NCBI GenBank assembly: GCA_963698395.1
Contig: CAVOQQ010000001.1
Location: 310,001-374,000 of the forward strand
Source of the DNA: JBBQUN01 sp963698395
GTDB taxonomy: Bacteria; Actinomycetota; Acidimicrobiia; Acidimicrobiales; SZUA-35
DNA length: 64,000 nucleotides
Reading direction: 5' to 3'
Made by a program: the position numbers and the translations under genes. Shown piece by piece: positions 7,161-16,599 of this stretch (positions are counted from its first letter, which is position 1; the number at the start of each line of letters is the position of its first letter). The notes beneath the pieces are model-generated. The model ran no database searches and was not told the origin of the DNA. It was given only the letters and a program-made list of their open reading frames with translations.

Positions 7161-8626
7161 GCGCAGAGAACGTCGACGCGGTCGATCTCCTCGTCGTCGG
7201 CGGTGGTCCCGTCGGCATCGTCACGTCGATTCTCGCTGCGCACGCCGGGTTGTCGGTCCGAGTCATCGAGAAGGCGCCCGAGGTCTACGACCTCCCGCGC
7301 GCCATCGTCATGGACGACGAGATCCAGCGGGTGTTCCAGATGATCGGCCTCGCCGATGGCCTCGCCGAGATCACCACGCCGCTCGCCGGTGCCGAGTTCG
7401 TCACGGTCGATGGCGAACAGATCATCGGTGTCGAACTGCCGGCGGTCGGGCCGTATCCCTACGGGCACCACCCATCGGTCACGTACTACCAACCACAGCT
7501 CGAAGCGTTCCTACGGCAGGCGGCTCTCGATGCCGGGGTCGACATGCTGCTCGGTGTCGAGGTCACGAGTGTCGAACAGGACGATGACGGCGTGGACATC
7601 GAGACGCGCTCAGACGATGGTGTCGGTCGGCACCGGTCGAGTTGGCTGGTCGCTGCCGACGGTGCCTCCAGCTCGATTCGCAAGTCGCTCGGGCTCTCGT
7701 TCGTCGATCAGGGATTCGACCAGGACTGGCTCGTGCTCGACGTCGAGCTGAAGCGACCGGTCGAGACACTTCCACGGTTCGTGCAGCAGATCTGCGATCC
7801 GGATCGCCCGACCACCTTCGTCGTCGGGCATGCCGACTATCGCCGTTGGGAGTTCCAGCTCCAGCCGGGCGAGACGCGCGAAGCGATGGTGGAACCGACC
7901 CGGGTGTGGGAGCTGCTCGCCCCTTGGCTCACCCCCGACGATGCCCGACTCATTCGGGCCGTGGTCTACCGCTTTCACGCAACGGTCGCCGATGCCATGC
8001 GTTCGGGCAGGATCTTCCTCGCCGGCGACGCGGCGCATCAGATGCCGCCCTTCCTCGGACAGGGACTCTGCTCCGGAGTGCGCGACGCCGCCAACCTCAT
8101 CTGGAAGCTCGACCTGGTCGAGCGAGGTCTCGCCGGCGACGCACTCCTCGACACCTACGGCGAGGAGCGACTGCCGCACGCCGCCGGTGTGGTGGCCAAT
8201 GCCGTCGACACCGGCGTGTTGATCGATCAGCTGTCCGGAAGGGTCGACGCCGACAAGAGCATCGAGGCCGGGTACGGCGGTGCTCGGCCCTTTCCCCATC
8301 TGGTTGGTGGGCTGCTGCACGGTGATCACCCGTCGGTCGGACGACAGCTTCCTCAACCGAGTGTCGATGGGCTCCCACTCGACGACCTGCTCGATGAGGG
8401 GTTCGCGATCGTCGTCGTCGACCCGACGGTGGCGGCCGACGTCGAGCCACGCTGGTCCGCCATCGGCGCACGCATCGTCTCGGTGCCCTCGGGGACGCTC
8501 CAGGAGCTGTTGCCCGACGACGGCGCAGTCGTGGTCCGTCCCGATCGCCAGATCGCTGCAGTCGCACGGGATCGGGCCGATCTGTCGGTGGCGACCGACG
8601 ACCTCCTGAGCCGTCTGGCGGTCTGA
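7157..8626 (+). CDS. FAD-dependent aromatic monooxygenase, MhpA-like
   Basis: A 489-residue flavoprotein. The N-terminal dinucleotide motif is LLVVGGGPVGIVTSILAA. The DG motif region is near residue 160 (WLVAADGASSSIRKSLG), and the second FAD motif is GDAAHQMPPFLGQGLCSGVR. These are hallmarks of class A phenolic hydroxylases such as 3-(3-hydroxyphenyl)propionate hydroxylase. The enzyme would add a hydroxyl to a phenol using NAD(P)H and O2, giving a catechol for the neighbouring extradiol dioxygenase. I chose the ATG that overlaps the FAH stop codon (ATGA) over one three codons upstream. The exact substrate is not determinable. Confidence 0.87.
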   Translation: MSAENVDAVDLLVVGGGPVGIVTSILAAHAGLSVRVIEKAPEVYDLPRAIVMDDEIQRVFQMIGLADGLAEITTPLAGAEFVTVDGEQIIGVELPAVGPYPYGHHPSVTYYQPQLEAFLRQAALDAGVDMLLGVEVTSVEQDDDGVDIETRSDDGVGRHRSSWLVAADGASSSIRKSLGLSFVDQGFDQDWLVLDVELKRPVETLPRFVQQICDPDRPTTFVVGHADYRRWEFQLQPGETREAMVEPTRVWELLAPWLTPDDARLIRAVVYRFHATVADAMRSGRIFLAGDAAHQMPPFLGQGLCSGVRDAANLIWKLDLVERGLAGDALLDTYGEERLPHAAGVVANAVDTGVLIDQLSGRVDADKSIEAGYGGARPFPHLVGGLLHGDHPSVGRQLPQPSVDGLPLDDLLDEGFAIVVVDPTVAADVEPRWSAIGARIVSVPSGTLQELLPDDGAVVVRPDRQIAAVARDRADLSVATDDLLSRLAV

Positions 8627-8639
8627 CGCCCCCGGCGGT

Positions 8640-9845
<1,206 letters not shown>

Positions 9846-9955
9846 TGCGCCTCCTCCGTTCGTCGACGCACCGTGTCGACACCTGGTTGCACGGTAGGGA
9901 GCACCCACGCCGTGGACCATGGCCCAAAGTCCCACGGGGACGTGCCGACGGTGCC

Positions 9956-10050
9956 TGCGCCTTTCAGGCTCTGTTGTGGTGCGCCCTTCGGGCTCTGTTG
10001 TGTCGTCGCTCTGTGTGGCGCCTTTCGGGCTCTGTGTGGTGCGCCCTTCA
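9956..10050. repeat. Imperfect tandem repeat, about 21-39 bp units
   Basis: Four related units are visible: 9956-9979, 9980-10018 (carrying an extra stretch), 10019-10039 and a partial 10040-10050. The core is TGCGCC(C/T)TTCGGGCTCTGT(TG)TGG. The last unit runs into the stop codon of the minus-strand hypothetical gene at 10048. The array lies between that gene and the acyl-CoA dehydrogenase start. No coding role is evident. Confidence 0.6.
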
Positions 10051-10359
10051 AGCGCGGGCGATGTGCGCCTTGATCATGCTCTGGTCGTCGTTGGTCCACT
10101 CCATCGACGCTGCGTAGGCCAGCATCTGCTCGAAGTTCGATTCCCACTCGGTGGTGACTGCCTGGCCCGCGAGTCGCTGGACCTCATCGACCGCGATCCA
10201 CACGTGGTCGTCGCCGGCAGCCGATCCGGTGTCGCCGAGGGCCGCAGCGATGGCGGCTTCGGTGGCGTCGCTCGGCTCGGCAGCGAGGTCGAAGCTGTTG
10301 AAGACGTTGGGGTCGATGAGGCTGACCTCGGCGGTCGTGACCTTGACGAAGATGCGCAT
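10048..10359 (-). CDS. Hypothetical protein, about 103 residues
   Basis: Starts MRIFVKVTTAEVSLIDPNVF and ends SMIKAHIARA. It is acidic with no signal peptide or membrane segment; the C-terminal half (YAASMEWTNDDQSMIKAHIA) looks helical. I do not recognise a family. Codon use and composition match the neighbours, and it is only 35 bases from the SDR gene upstream on the same strand, so the two are probably co-transcribed. Its stop codon touches the tandem repeat. Confidence 0.6.
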   Translation of the reverse strand: MRIFVKVTTAEVSLIDPNVFNSFDLAAEPSDATEAAIAAALGDTGSAAGDDHVWIAVDEVQRLAGQAVTTEWESNFEQMLAYAASMEWTNDDQSMIKAHIARA

Positions 10360-10394
10360 CGTCGAACGCTACAAGCGTCTGGGGGCGACGGTCG

Positions 10395-11162
10395 TCAGCC
10401 GTCCAGGCTTCGTCGCCGAAGCCGTTGCATGCCGCTGATCCAGCGATCGACGTCGTCGCCCTTGCGGCGCACGTACTCCTCGACCTCGGGGTGGGGGAGC
10501 ACGTAGAAGCGCTCGGCGCGGAGGGTCTCCACCACCGTCTGGGCGAGCTCGTCGGCTTCGATGATGCCGTCGGTCTGCCCATCGCCCAGGCCTCGAGGTG
10601 CCATGGCGGTGTTCACCCCTTGCGGACACAGCACCGACACCTTGATGCCGTCGTCGCCGTGGGTGATGGCGAGGAACTCGGCGAGCTTGACCGCAGCCGC
10701 CTTGGAGACCGAGTAGGGGCCCGAGCCCAGCGCCGCCAGGAGTCCGGCGGCGGAGGCGGTGTTGAGCAGGTAGCCGGAGCCCCTGGCGATCATGGATGGC
10801 AGCACGGCTCGCGCCGCGTAGAGATGAGACATGACGTGCAGTTCCCATTGCTGTTGCCACACCTCGTTTGCCGCGTCGGTGAGGACACCGTTGCCCCCGG
10901 CCCCGGCGTTGGAGCAGAACAGATCGATCGGTCCGTGGGTTTCGAGCGTCCATTCGACGAGATCGATGATGTCTTGCTCGTTGGTGACGTCGCAGACCCG
11001 ACCATCGCAGCCGAGTTCGGCCGCAGCCGAGGTCACCGCGACGTCGGACAGATCGGCGAGCACGATGGCGCGGGCTCCTTCGGCCAGGAAGGCCTTCGCC
11101 ATCGCTCGACCGATACCGCCGCTGCCCCCGGTGATGACCACTACTGCGTCGTTGAGTTCCAT
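10395..11162 (-). CDS. SDR family NAD(P)-dependent oxidoreductase
   Basis: A 255-residue classical short-chain dehydrogenase. It shows the nucleotide motif TGGSGGIGRAMAKAF near residue 11, the NAG motif in FCSNAGAGGNG, Ser in NTASAAG and the catalytic Tyr-Lys in YSVSKAAAVKLAEF. It probably interconverts an alcohol and a ketone in lipid or xenobiotic metabolism. It lies upstream of the hypothetical gene at 10359 on the same strand. Substrate unknown. Confidence 0.9.
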   Translation of the reverse strand: MELNDAVVVITGGSGGIGRAMAKAFLAEGARAIVLADLSDVAVTSAAAELGCDGRVCDVTNEQDIIDLVEWTLETHGPIDLFCSNAGAGGNGVLTDAANEVWQQQWELHVMSHLYAARAVLPSMIARGSGYLLNTASAAGLLAALGSGPYSVSKAAAVKLAEFLAITHGDDGIKVSVLCPQGVNTAMAPRGLGDGQTDGIIEADELAQTVVETLRAERFYVLPHPEVEEYVRRKGDDVDRWISGMQRLRRRSLDG

Positions 11163-11354
11163 GAGGCCGAGACGTTAGACCGCGCCGCTGCTCACTCCCA
11201 GCTGGGTTCGGCGTGCGCACGGATCAGGGCCCAACCGATCGGCAGATCGCATGATCAACTTCTCGCCGATGGGATCAATACCTCGCGGATCCCGAGTCAC
11301 TGGTGCGTTGTTGTAGGACACTGGAGCCCTGACCATCGAATGGGGTGTCCACTG

Positions 11355-11837
11355 ATGGCTTCGATCGATCGTGTTTCTCGGCTGCCGTTGATGATCATGG
11401 GCGCGATCATCGCCATGGCGGCGCTACTCACCATTGCGCTGGCGGCCAACCGCAATGTTGCGTCCTACCCCGAGGGCTCGCCCGAGGCAGCCCTGCAGCA
11501 GTTCGTGTCCGCCTCGCTCGATGAGGACGAAGACGCGATGCTGCTGCTCTTGACCGACCAGATGCGCTCGAGGTGCACGGCGCTGTTGGCCGACTCGGGG
11601 TTCGATCGGTCGTGGTCGGGAACCTCGCTGCGGGCCGACCTCGCCGAGATCGAGGTCGACGGTGATCGTGCCGAAGCCATGGTGCGCTTTCAGGAAGGCA
11701 ACAACGACGACCCATTCGACAGCTCGTCGTGGGATTTCGAGCGGCGCTACGTCCTGGTCGAGTCCGATGGATCGTGGTTCATCGAACGCGCCGGCTGGCC
11801 CGATGCGTTCGACAACTGCACGAGGGGAGAAGGCTGA
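11355..11837 (+). CDS. Membrane-anchored hypothetical protein
   Basis: A 160-residue protein with one N-terminal transmembrane segment (LMIMGAIIAMAALLTIALAA, about residues 13-32). The acidic extracytoplasmic domain is preceded by an ASYPEGSPEAALQQFVSA segment. The layout (anchor, then 'PEAALQQF..A....D.......L....R..C', and a Trp-ending 'W.IERAGW') resembles small NTF2/SnoaL-like or DUF4878 domains of actinobacterial exported proteins. Its stop overlaps the next start (TGATG), so it is coupled to the DUF5671 protein. Function unknown. Confidence 0.7.
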   Translation: MASIDRVSRLPLMIMGAIIAMAALLTIALAANRNVASYPEGSPEAALQQFVSASLDEDEDAMLLLLTDQMRSRCTALLADSGFDRSWSGTSLRADLAEIEVDGDRAEAMVRFQEGNNDDPFDSSSWDFERRYVLVESDGSWFIERAGWPDAFDNCTRGEG

Positions 11838-13810
11838 TGACCGAGGTGCTCGCTGGATTCCTCCCGCTACTCATCCTCGGCGGCCTCGTCTTCGCCATCG
11901 TCCACGGGCTCCGCTCGGTCACCGGCGACGGGTCCGAGCCGATCGAACCGGTCGAGGCCGCCAAGTCGTTCGCCCTGAACGTCGGTCTGTACGTCGCCCT
12001 CATCGCCTGCGCCGTCGGCCTGATCGATCTGCTGCAATCGTTGGTCGAACCCAACGATCGCCTGGCCGGCACCAGTTCCGACATGGCTCGCGGCCTGTCA
12101 CTCCTCCTCGTTGCCGGCCCTGCCTACGCACTGGTCCTTCGGGCCATCGGTCGCCGCTCGGCGGATCGAACCGCACGTGGCGACCGGCGAGCACCACGAG
12201 GTTGGACCGTCTACCTGGTGGTCGCGCTCGCCACGACGCTGATCGCCGTTCTGGTCTCGGTGGGATTGGTGGCCGACGATCTGACCAACGCCGGTCGCGG
12301 CGTCGAGGCGGCCGAGGTCGTCCAGCTCGTCGTCTGGCTCGGACTCTGGGTCGTGCACTGGTTCGCCCTGCGTCCCTGGCTCGGGGTCCGTGGCGATGCG
12401 CACCTGGCAATCGGCACCGTCGCCGGTCTGAGCTGGCTGCTGTCCGGAGCCGGCGCCGTGGTCTACCGCGTGCTGGAGTCGGGGTACGACGCCACCGTGG
12501 ACACGACGCTGGATTCCTCGGTCAACCTCGGCTTCTGGCTGATCGTCGGTGCAACCGGCGGCGTCGTGTGGCTGTGGCATTGGGTGGCGGCACTCGATGC
12601 GCCTGCTCCTGGACCGGCCATCGAAGGCGTGCGTCGTGGGTCGCCACTCTGGTTCTTCACGGCGGTGGTCGCCGGGATCCTTCCCGGGCTCGTCGCCATC
12701 GTCGTCACGGCAACGATCATGGTCAGCGGTGTGCTGATCTGGTTCGTCGGTACCACCGATCAGTCGGCGGCCGACTACTTCCGTCCCGCCCCTGGTCTGG
12801 TTGCTGCGCTCTTCATCGGGTTCGTCACGTGGGCGTATCACCGATGGGTCCTCGAAGCGCACCGCAGCGACTCGGCCCCCGGTGCCGAGCGCGATGGTGA
12901 GGAGACGCTTGCCAGCGATGTGCGCAACGAATCGATCCGGTTCCACGACTACGTCGCGGTGACGATCGGCCTGATGGCGGTGGTCGGTGGTGCGGCGGCG
13001 TTGGTTTCGCTGGCGATCGAGACCATCGCGACGTCGGCGTCGCTCGCAGGGTCGGATCGAACCGACAACCTGCTCATCGTGACGCTGACCGTCTTGGTAG
13101 CCGGAGCGCTCCTGTGGTGGCATTACTGGGGCATCATCGAGACGGCTCGGTCTGCCAACCCACTCGAGGAGAGTGATTCGTTCTGGCGCAAGATCTATCT
13201 GATCGCCAGCTTCGGGATCGGTGGTCTCGTGCTCGGGGTCGCCTTGGTGTGGGTGTTGTTCGCCTTTCTGCGAGACCTCCTCGACGGCACACTCGGCCGG
13301 TCGACGATCGAGGATCTCGCCAGTCCCTTCGGCTGGGCTGTCGCCGTCGTCGGCGCGGTCTGGTATCACTTCGGCGTCTGGCAGAGCGATCGTGGCGTGA
13401 TCGAGGCGAACCGGCCGGTGCCGCCTCCGCCGCCGACGCTGCCCTCGCCTCCCCACTCGGCCGGTCCCGACCGCGAGACGTCGGCCGTGGCCACCGCGGT
13501 CGGTCTTTCGCTCCGACCGGCGACCCGAGCCGACGCGGGCGAACTCTTCACGCTGCAGTTGGCCGATCGAGCGGTGCAAGGGTCGGGCCCGTCGGAATCG
13601 ATGGAGACGTTCGCCCAGATGCGGGAGCGTCTCGACTCATCGGAGGCGAGCGTGATCACCGATGGACACCGGATCATCGGTTTCGTGTGTCGTTCGCTCG
13701 ACCCAGCGGAGCCGACCCCGATCCAAGCCGTCATTGCACCTGATCGCAACACGCCCGAAATCGTCGGTCTGTTGGCGTCGGCCATGCCGCCGGCTGACCC
13801 CACCTCATAG
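11837..13810 (+). CDS. DUF5671 multi-pass membrane protein with GNAT-like C-terminal domain
   Basis: A 657-residue protein with about a dozen membrane segments arranged as repeated helix groups, typical of DUF5671 (for example FALNVGLYVALIACAVGLID, then LGFWLIVGATGGVVWLWHWV and FGIGGLVLGVALVWVLFAF). After a Pro-rich cytoplasmic linker near residue 530 (PPPPPTLPSPP) comes a soluble tail. It starts LSLRPATRADAGELFTLQLA, the typical first strand and helix of a GNAT acetyltransferase, then QAVIAPDRNTPEIVG. The tail is only about 100 residues and lacks a clear acetyl-CoA-binding R/Q-x-x-G-x-G/A loop, so it may be a partial or sensory GNAT fold. Translation is coupled to the small anchored protein before it. 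Confidence 0.75.
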   Translation: MTEVLAGFLPLLILGGLVFAIVHGLRSVTGDGSEPIEPVEAAKSFALNVGLYVALIACAVGLIDLLQSLVEPNDRLAGTSSDMARGLSLLLVAGPAYALVLRAIGRRSADRTARGDRRAPRGWTVYLVVALATTLIAVLVSVGLVADDLTNAGRGVEAAEVVQLVVWLGLWVVHWFALRPWLGVRGDAHLAIGTVAGLSWLLSGAGAVVYRVLESGYDATVDTTLDSSVNLGFWLIVGATGGVVWLWHWVAALDAPAPGPAIEGVRRGSPLWFFTAVVAGILPGLVAIVVTATIMVSGVLIWFVGTTDQSAADYFRPAPGLVAALFIGFVTWAYHRWVLEAHRSDSAPGAERDGEETLASDVRNESIRFHDYVAVTIGLMAVVGGAAALVSLAIETIATSASLAGSDRTDNLLIVTLTVLVAGALLWWHYWGIIETARSANPLEESDSFWRKIYLIASFGIGGLVLGVALVWVLFAFLRDLLDGTLGRSTIEDLASPFGWAVAVVGAVWYHFGVWQSDRGVIEANRPVPPPPPTLPSPPHSAGPDRETSAVATAVGLSLRPATRADAGELFTLQLADRAVQGSGPSESMETFAQMRERLDSSEASVITDGHRIIGFVCRSLDPAEPTPIQAVIAPDRNTPEIVGLLASAMPPADPTS

Positions 13811-13838
13811 ACCGGGCGGCAGAACCGACTGCTGAACC

Positions 13839-15293
13839 GTGAATCGACGTGTCTCCAAGTATCGCACCCAGCTGAATCCGGGCCCGCCGACGACGGTCGT
13901 GCTCTTCGGCGCCACGGGCGATCTGTCACGGCGCAAGCTGCTTCCCGGCCTGTTCCATCTGCTGCGATCGGGGCTGCTGCCCCACGTGCGCATCGTCGGC
14001 ACCTCACTCGATGATCACACCCAGGAATCGTTCGTGGCGTTCGCTCGACAAGCGCTCGACGGTCGTGAGGGAGGAGTCGACGAGGACGAGTGGGAGAACT
14101 TCCGGCGTCGCCTCTACTGGGCACCCGGTGGCACCGCGGAGTCGTTGCGACGTGCGATTGGCGAAGCGGAAGCCGAACTCGAAGGCCCGCAGCAGCGACT
14201 GCACTACCTGTCGGTGCCGCCGAAGGGTGCGTTGTCGGTGATCCACACCCTGCGTGACGCCGAGCTGGTCGAGAACTCACGCGTCATCATGGAGAAGCCC
14301 TTCGGCACGGATCTGGCCAGCGCGAAGGTCCTGAACGCCACCCTGCACGAGGTGTTCGACGAGGAGCAGATCTTCCGCATCGATCATTTCCTGGGCAAGG
14401 AGGCGGCGCTGAACATCCTCGCCTTCCGGTTCGCCAATGGTCTCTTCGAGCCCATCTGGCATCGGAACATGATCGATCACATCCAGATCGACATCCCCGA
14501 GGCGCTCGGCCTCGAGCAACGGGCCAACTTCTACGAGGCGACCGGGGCCTACCGAGACATGGTGGTCACCCACCTCTTTCAGGTGATGGCCTTCACCGCC
14601 ATGGAGGCGCCGACCTCGCTCGATCCGGCAGCGATCACCGAGGAGAAGAACAAGGTCTTCCGGTCGATGCTCCCGATCCTGCCCGAGGACGTCGTGCGGG
14701 GCCAGTACATCGGCTACCGAGATGATGACGGTGTGCACCCCGAATCCGAAACGGAGACCTTCATCGCGCTCCGCTGCTACATCGACAACTGGCGGTGGGC
14801 AGGCGTCCCCTTCTACCTGCGGACCGGGAAGAACATGGCCGAGGGGCAGCGCATCATCTCGATTGCGTTCAAGGAACCGCCGAAGTCGATGTTTCCGAAG
14901 GGATCCGGGGTTGGCCAATTGGGTCCCGACCATTTGACGTTCGATCTGGCGGACGAGTCGAAGCTGTCACTGTCGTTCTATGGCAAGCGACCGGGCCCGG
15001 GTTTTCGGCTCGACAAGATGTCCATGCAATTCTCGGTCGAAGACACCGACACGTCGAACGACGTGCTCGAAGCCTACGAGCGGCTGATTCTCGACGCCGT
15101 CGGCGGCGACCGCACGCTGTTCACCACCTCAGAGGGCGTGGAACGGCTGTGGGAGGTCTCACAGGAGCTGCTGTCGAACCCGCCACCGGTTCGGCCCTAT
15201 GCCAAGGGCACCTGGGGCCCGAACCAGATCCACCAACTGATCGCGCCGAACTCGTGGCGCCTCCCCTTCGAACGGACCTGGCGTACCAAATAG
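13839..15293 (+). CDS. zwf: Glucose-6-phosphate dehydrogenase
   Basis: A 484-residue enzyme starting at GTG. It oxidises glucose-6-phosphate to 6-phosphogluconolactone with NADP, the entry to the oxidative pentose phosphate pathway. The nucleotide motif is VVLFGATGDLSRRKLLPGL. The substrate-binding and active-site motif is RIDHFLGKEAALNILAFRFA, including the catalytic His of DHFLGKE. EKPFGTDLASA is also present. Length is normal. No opcA, tal or gnd is adjacent, unlike the classical actinobacterial pentose phosphate operon, and the gene converges on the UGA-containing thioredoxin-like gene with 11 bases between stops. Confidence 0.95.
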   Translation: MNRRVSKYRTQLNPGPPTTVVLFGATGDLSRRKLLPGLFHLLRSGLLPHVRIVGTSLDDHTQESFVAFARQALDGREGGVDEDEWENFRRRLYWAPGGTAESLRRAIGEAEAELEGPQQRLHYLSVPPKGALSVIHTLRDAELVENSRVIMEKPFGTDLASAKVLNATLHEVFDEEQIFRIDHFLGKEAALNILAFRFANGLFEPIWHRNMIDHIQIDIPEALGLEQRANFYEATGAYRDMVVTHLFQVMAFTAMEAPTSLDPAAITEEKNKVFRSMLPILPEDVVRGQYIGYRDDDGVHPESETETFIALRCYIDNWRWAGVPFYLRTGKNMAEGQRIISIAFKEPPKSMFPKGSGVGQLGPDHLTFDLADESKLSLSFYGKRPGPGFRLDKMSMQFSVEDTDTSNDVLEAYERLILDAVGGDRTLFTTSEGVERLWEVSQELLSNPPPVRPYAKGTWGPNQIHQLIAPNSWRLPFERTWRTK

Positions 15294-15304
15294 GGCGTGG
15301 AAGC

Positions 15305-15862
15305 TCAGCTGGCCGCGAGGTCTTCGATGGCCTCGGTCAAGCCGTCGGTGCCGAGCGGACCCAGATGGGTCTCGACCGAGCCGTCGTCGTTCACGAAGGC
15401 GAAGGCGGGCTGGTTCGCGATGCCGTAGCTCGCCCAGAGGGTCCCATCGGTGTCGACGGCGTGTTCGAACCCGCCGACGCCCAACGTGGCGATGAACTCG
15501 TTGATCGGATCGAGCTCGTCTCGACCGGCCACGCCGATGATGGTGACGTCGTCACCGAATCGTGCTTGTACCTCTGCGACCGCAGGGGCTTCGTTGCGGC
15601 AGCTGCTTCACCACGGGGCCCAGAACCACAGCACGTAGTCGGTTCCTTCGAGTGCGCCGAAGTCGATCTGGCCGCCGCTCGCCGTGGAGGCGACGGGTGC
15701 TTGGCTTGCCGCCGATCCAGCGGTCTGGGAGGCACCAGCCGATTCTGCGGTGGCCGTGTCACTGCTGCCGCACGATGCGGCGCCGAGGCCGAGAGCCAAG
15801 GCACCGGCCACGATCCGCCAGCGACGGGAGCGCAAGGAAGTTGGCGGAGTTGATCGTTTCAC
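15305..15862 (-). CDS. Thioredoxin/TlpA-like lipoprotein with in-frame UGA (candidate selenocysteine, UxxC)
   Basis: Read through one UGA (15610-15608, codon 85), this is a 185-residue protein starting at GTG. It has a lipoprotein signal (lipobox GAASC), a Ser/Ala linker and then a thioredoxin fold of the DsbE/TlpA type: DYVLWFWAPW-[UGA]-SSCRNEAPAVAEVQARF. The stop falls exactly where the first cysteine of WCxxC belongs, and reading frame and family similarity continue unbroken to the end (GVAGRDELDP, cis-Pro in NQPAFAFVNDDG). Sec at this position is known in other redox proteins. A SECIS-like hairpin begins 19 bases after the UGA (loop after 26). The alternative is a nonsense mutation or sequencing error at a TGC/TGT codon. 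It would act outside the membrane in thiol-disulfide exchange. Confidence 0.7.
15571..15588 (-). promoter_or_regulatory. SECIS-like hairpin downstream of the UGA codon
   Basis: On the minus strand the sequence CCCCTGC-GGTC-GCAGAGG folds with six of seven pairs (one C-A mismatch) and a GGUC loop. The loop starts 26 bases after the UGA, inside the spacing known for bacterial SECIS elements. A G at the loop start is also a known feature, and the fdhF element has a GGUC-containing loop. The same bases encode APAVAE, so a chance hairpin in GC-rich coding sequence is possible. A competing stem (CCGCA/TGCGG) overlaps it. Confidence 0.45.
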
Positions 15863-15915
15863 GTCGCCGAACGTACCGCACGGTTGTCGTCGAGGCCGGG
15901 TCGGGCACCGGCAAT

Positions 15916-16410
15916 TCAGAGTTTGGTGTTGAAGAGCATGCCGATCGATGACTGCACGCCGTTCTGGGCAAGCAACTGGCTGAGCGAGCCGTCGTCGATG
16001 GATTGCCTCACGATGGCCGTCTCGACCGCCATCGTGGAGGCGAGATCCTCGATCGCTCGAGCTGCATCCCGACCGTTCGGGATGCCGCCCGCTGCCGGGC
16101 CGGAGGATCCGACCGATGGGGGAGCGGGACCGCGAATGAGTACCGAGCCGGCGATGCTCTCGAGGCCGGCACGTGTCCCGGGTCCGATCGTCGGCGCCGC
16201 AGACGGCTCCGTCGATGGTCCCTCTTCGGTCTCGACCCCGGCTGCTTCGGCCTGTTTCTGGAGGGCTTCGCCTCCGTCGAGCCGAGAGCGAAGATCGGCT
16301 GGTTCGACGTTGCTGACGTCGGGTATCGGGTCGGTCGTCGCTCGGTTGGCGGTCTGGGTCATCGAGTGGGTCACACCCGGCGAGTGGTGAACGCTGCTGA
16401 CAGTTTGCAT
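15916..16410 (-). CDS. Hypothetical protein, 164 residues
   Basis: Starts MQTVSSVHHSPGVTHSMTQT with GGAGG upstream. The N-terminal half is polar and low-complexity (Pro, Ser, Thr, Glu), with a helix around ADLRSRLDGGEALQKQAEAA. The C-terminal 60 residues look folded: RDAARAIEDLASTMAVETAI then SLSQLLAQNGVQSSIGMLFN. There is no signal peptide. It lies downstream of a divergent spacer shared with the maleylpyruvate isomerase-type gene. I do not recognise a family. Confidence 0.6.
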   Translation of the reverse strand: MQTVSSVHHSPGVTHSMTQTANRATTDPIPDVSNVEPADLRSRLDGGEALQKQAEAAGVETEEGPSTEPSAAPTIGPGTRAGLESIAGSVLIRGPAPPSVGSSGPAAGGIPNGRDAARAIEDLASTMAVETAIVRQSIDDGSLSQLLAQNGVQSSIGMLFNTKL

Positions 16411-16599
16411 CGGGTCCTCCCGAGAGTTGTTGCCACTGTCGTCATCGGCACCGGCGGGGCGTCGCTTGACCGAGCTTGACCAGACCTTGATGCTGGGTCG
16501 CGACGCCGCGTTGGCGGCGGTTGCTCGGCCGGTCTGGGTCGAAGACGGTTCCGGGTGAAAGACGCTACGGTCGGAGAACCACAGCAATCGAGGTACGGC

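Noticed and set aside
10425..11354. Upstream extension of the membrane-anchored protein to 10425
   Set aside because: It runs through the SDR gene on the opposite strand; the ATG at 11355 starts directly before the membrane helix.
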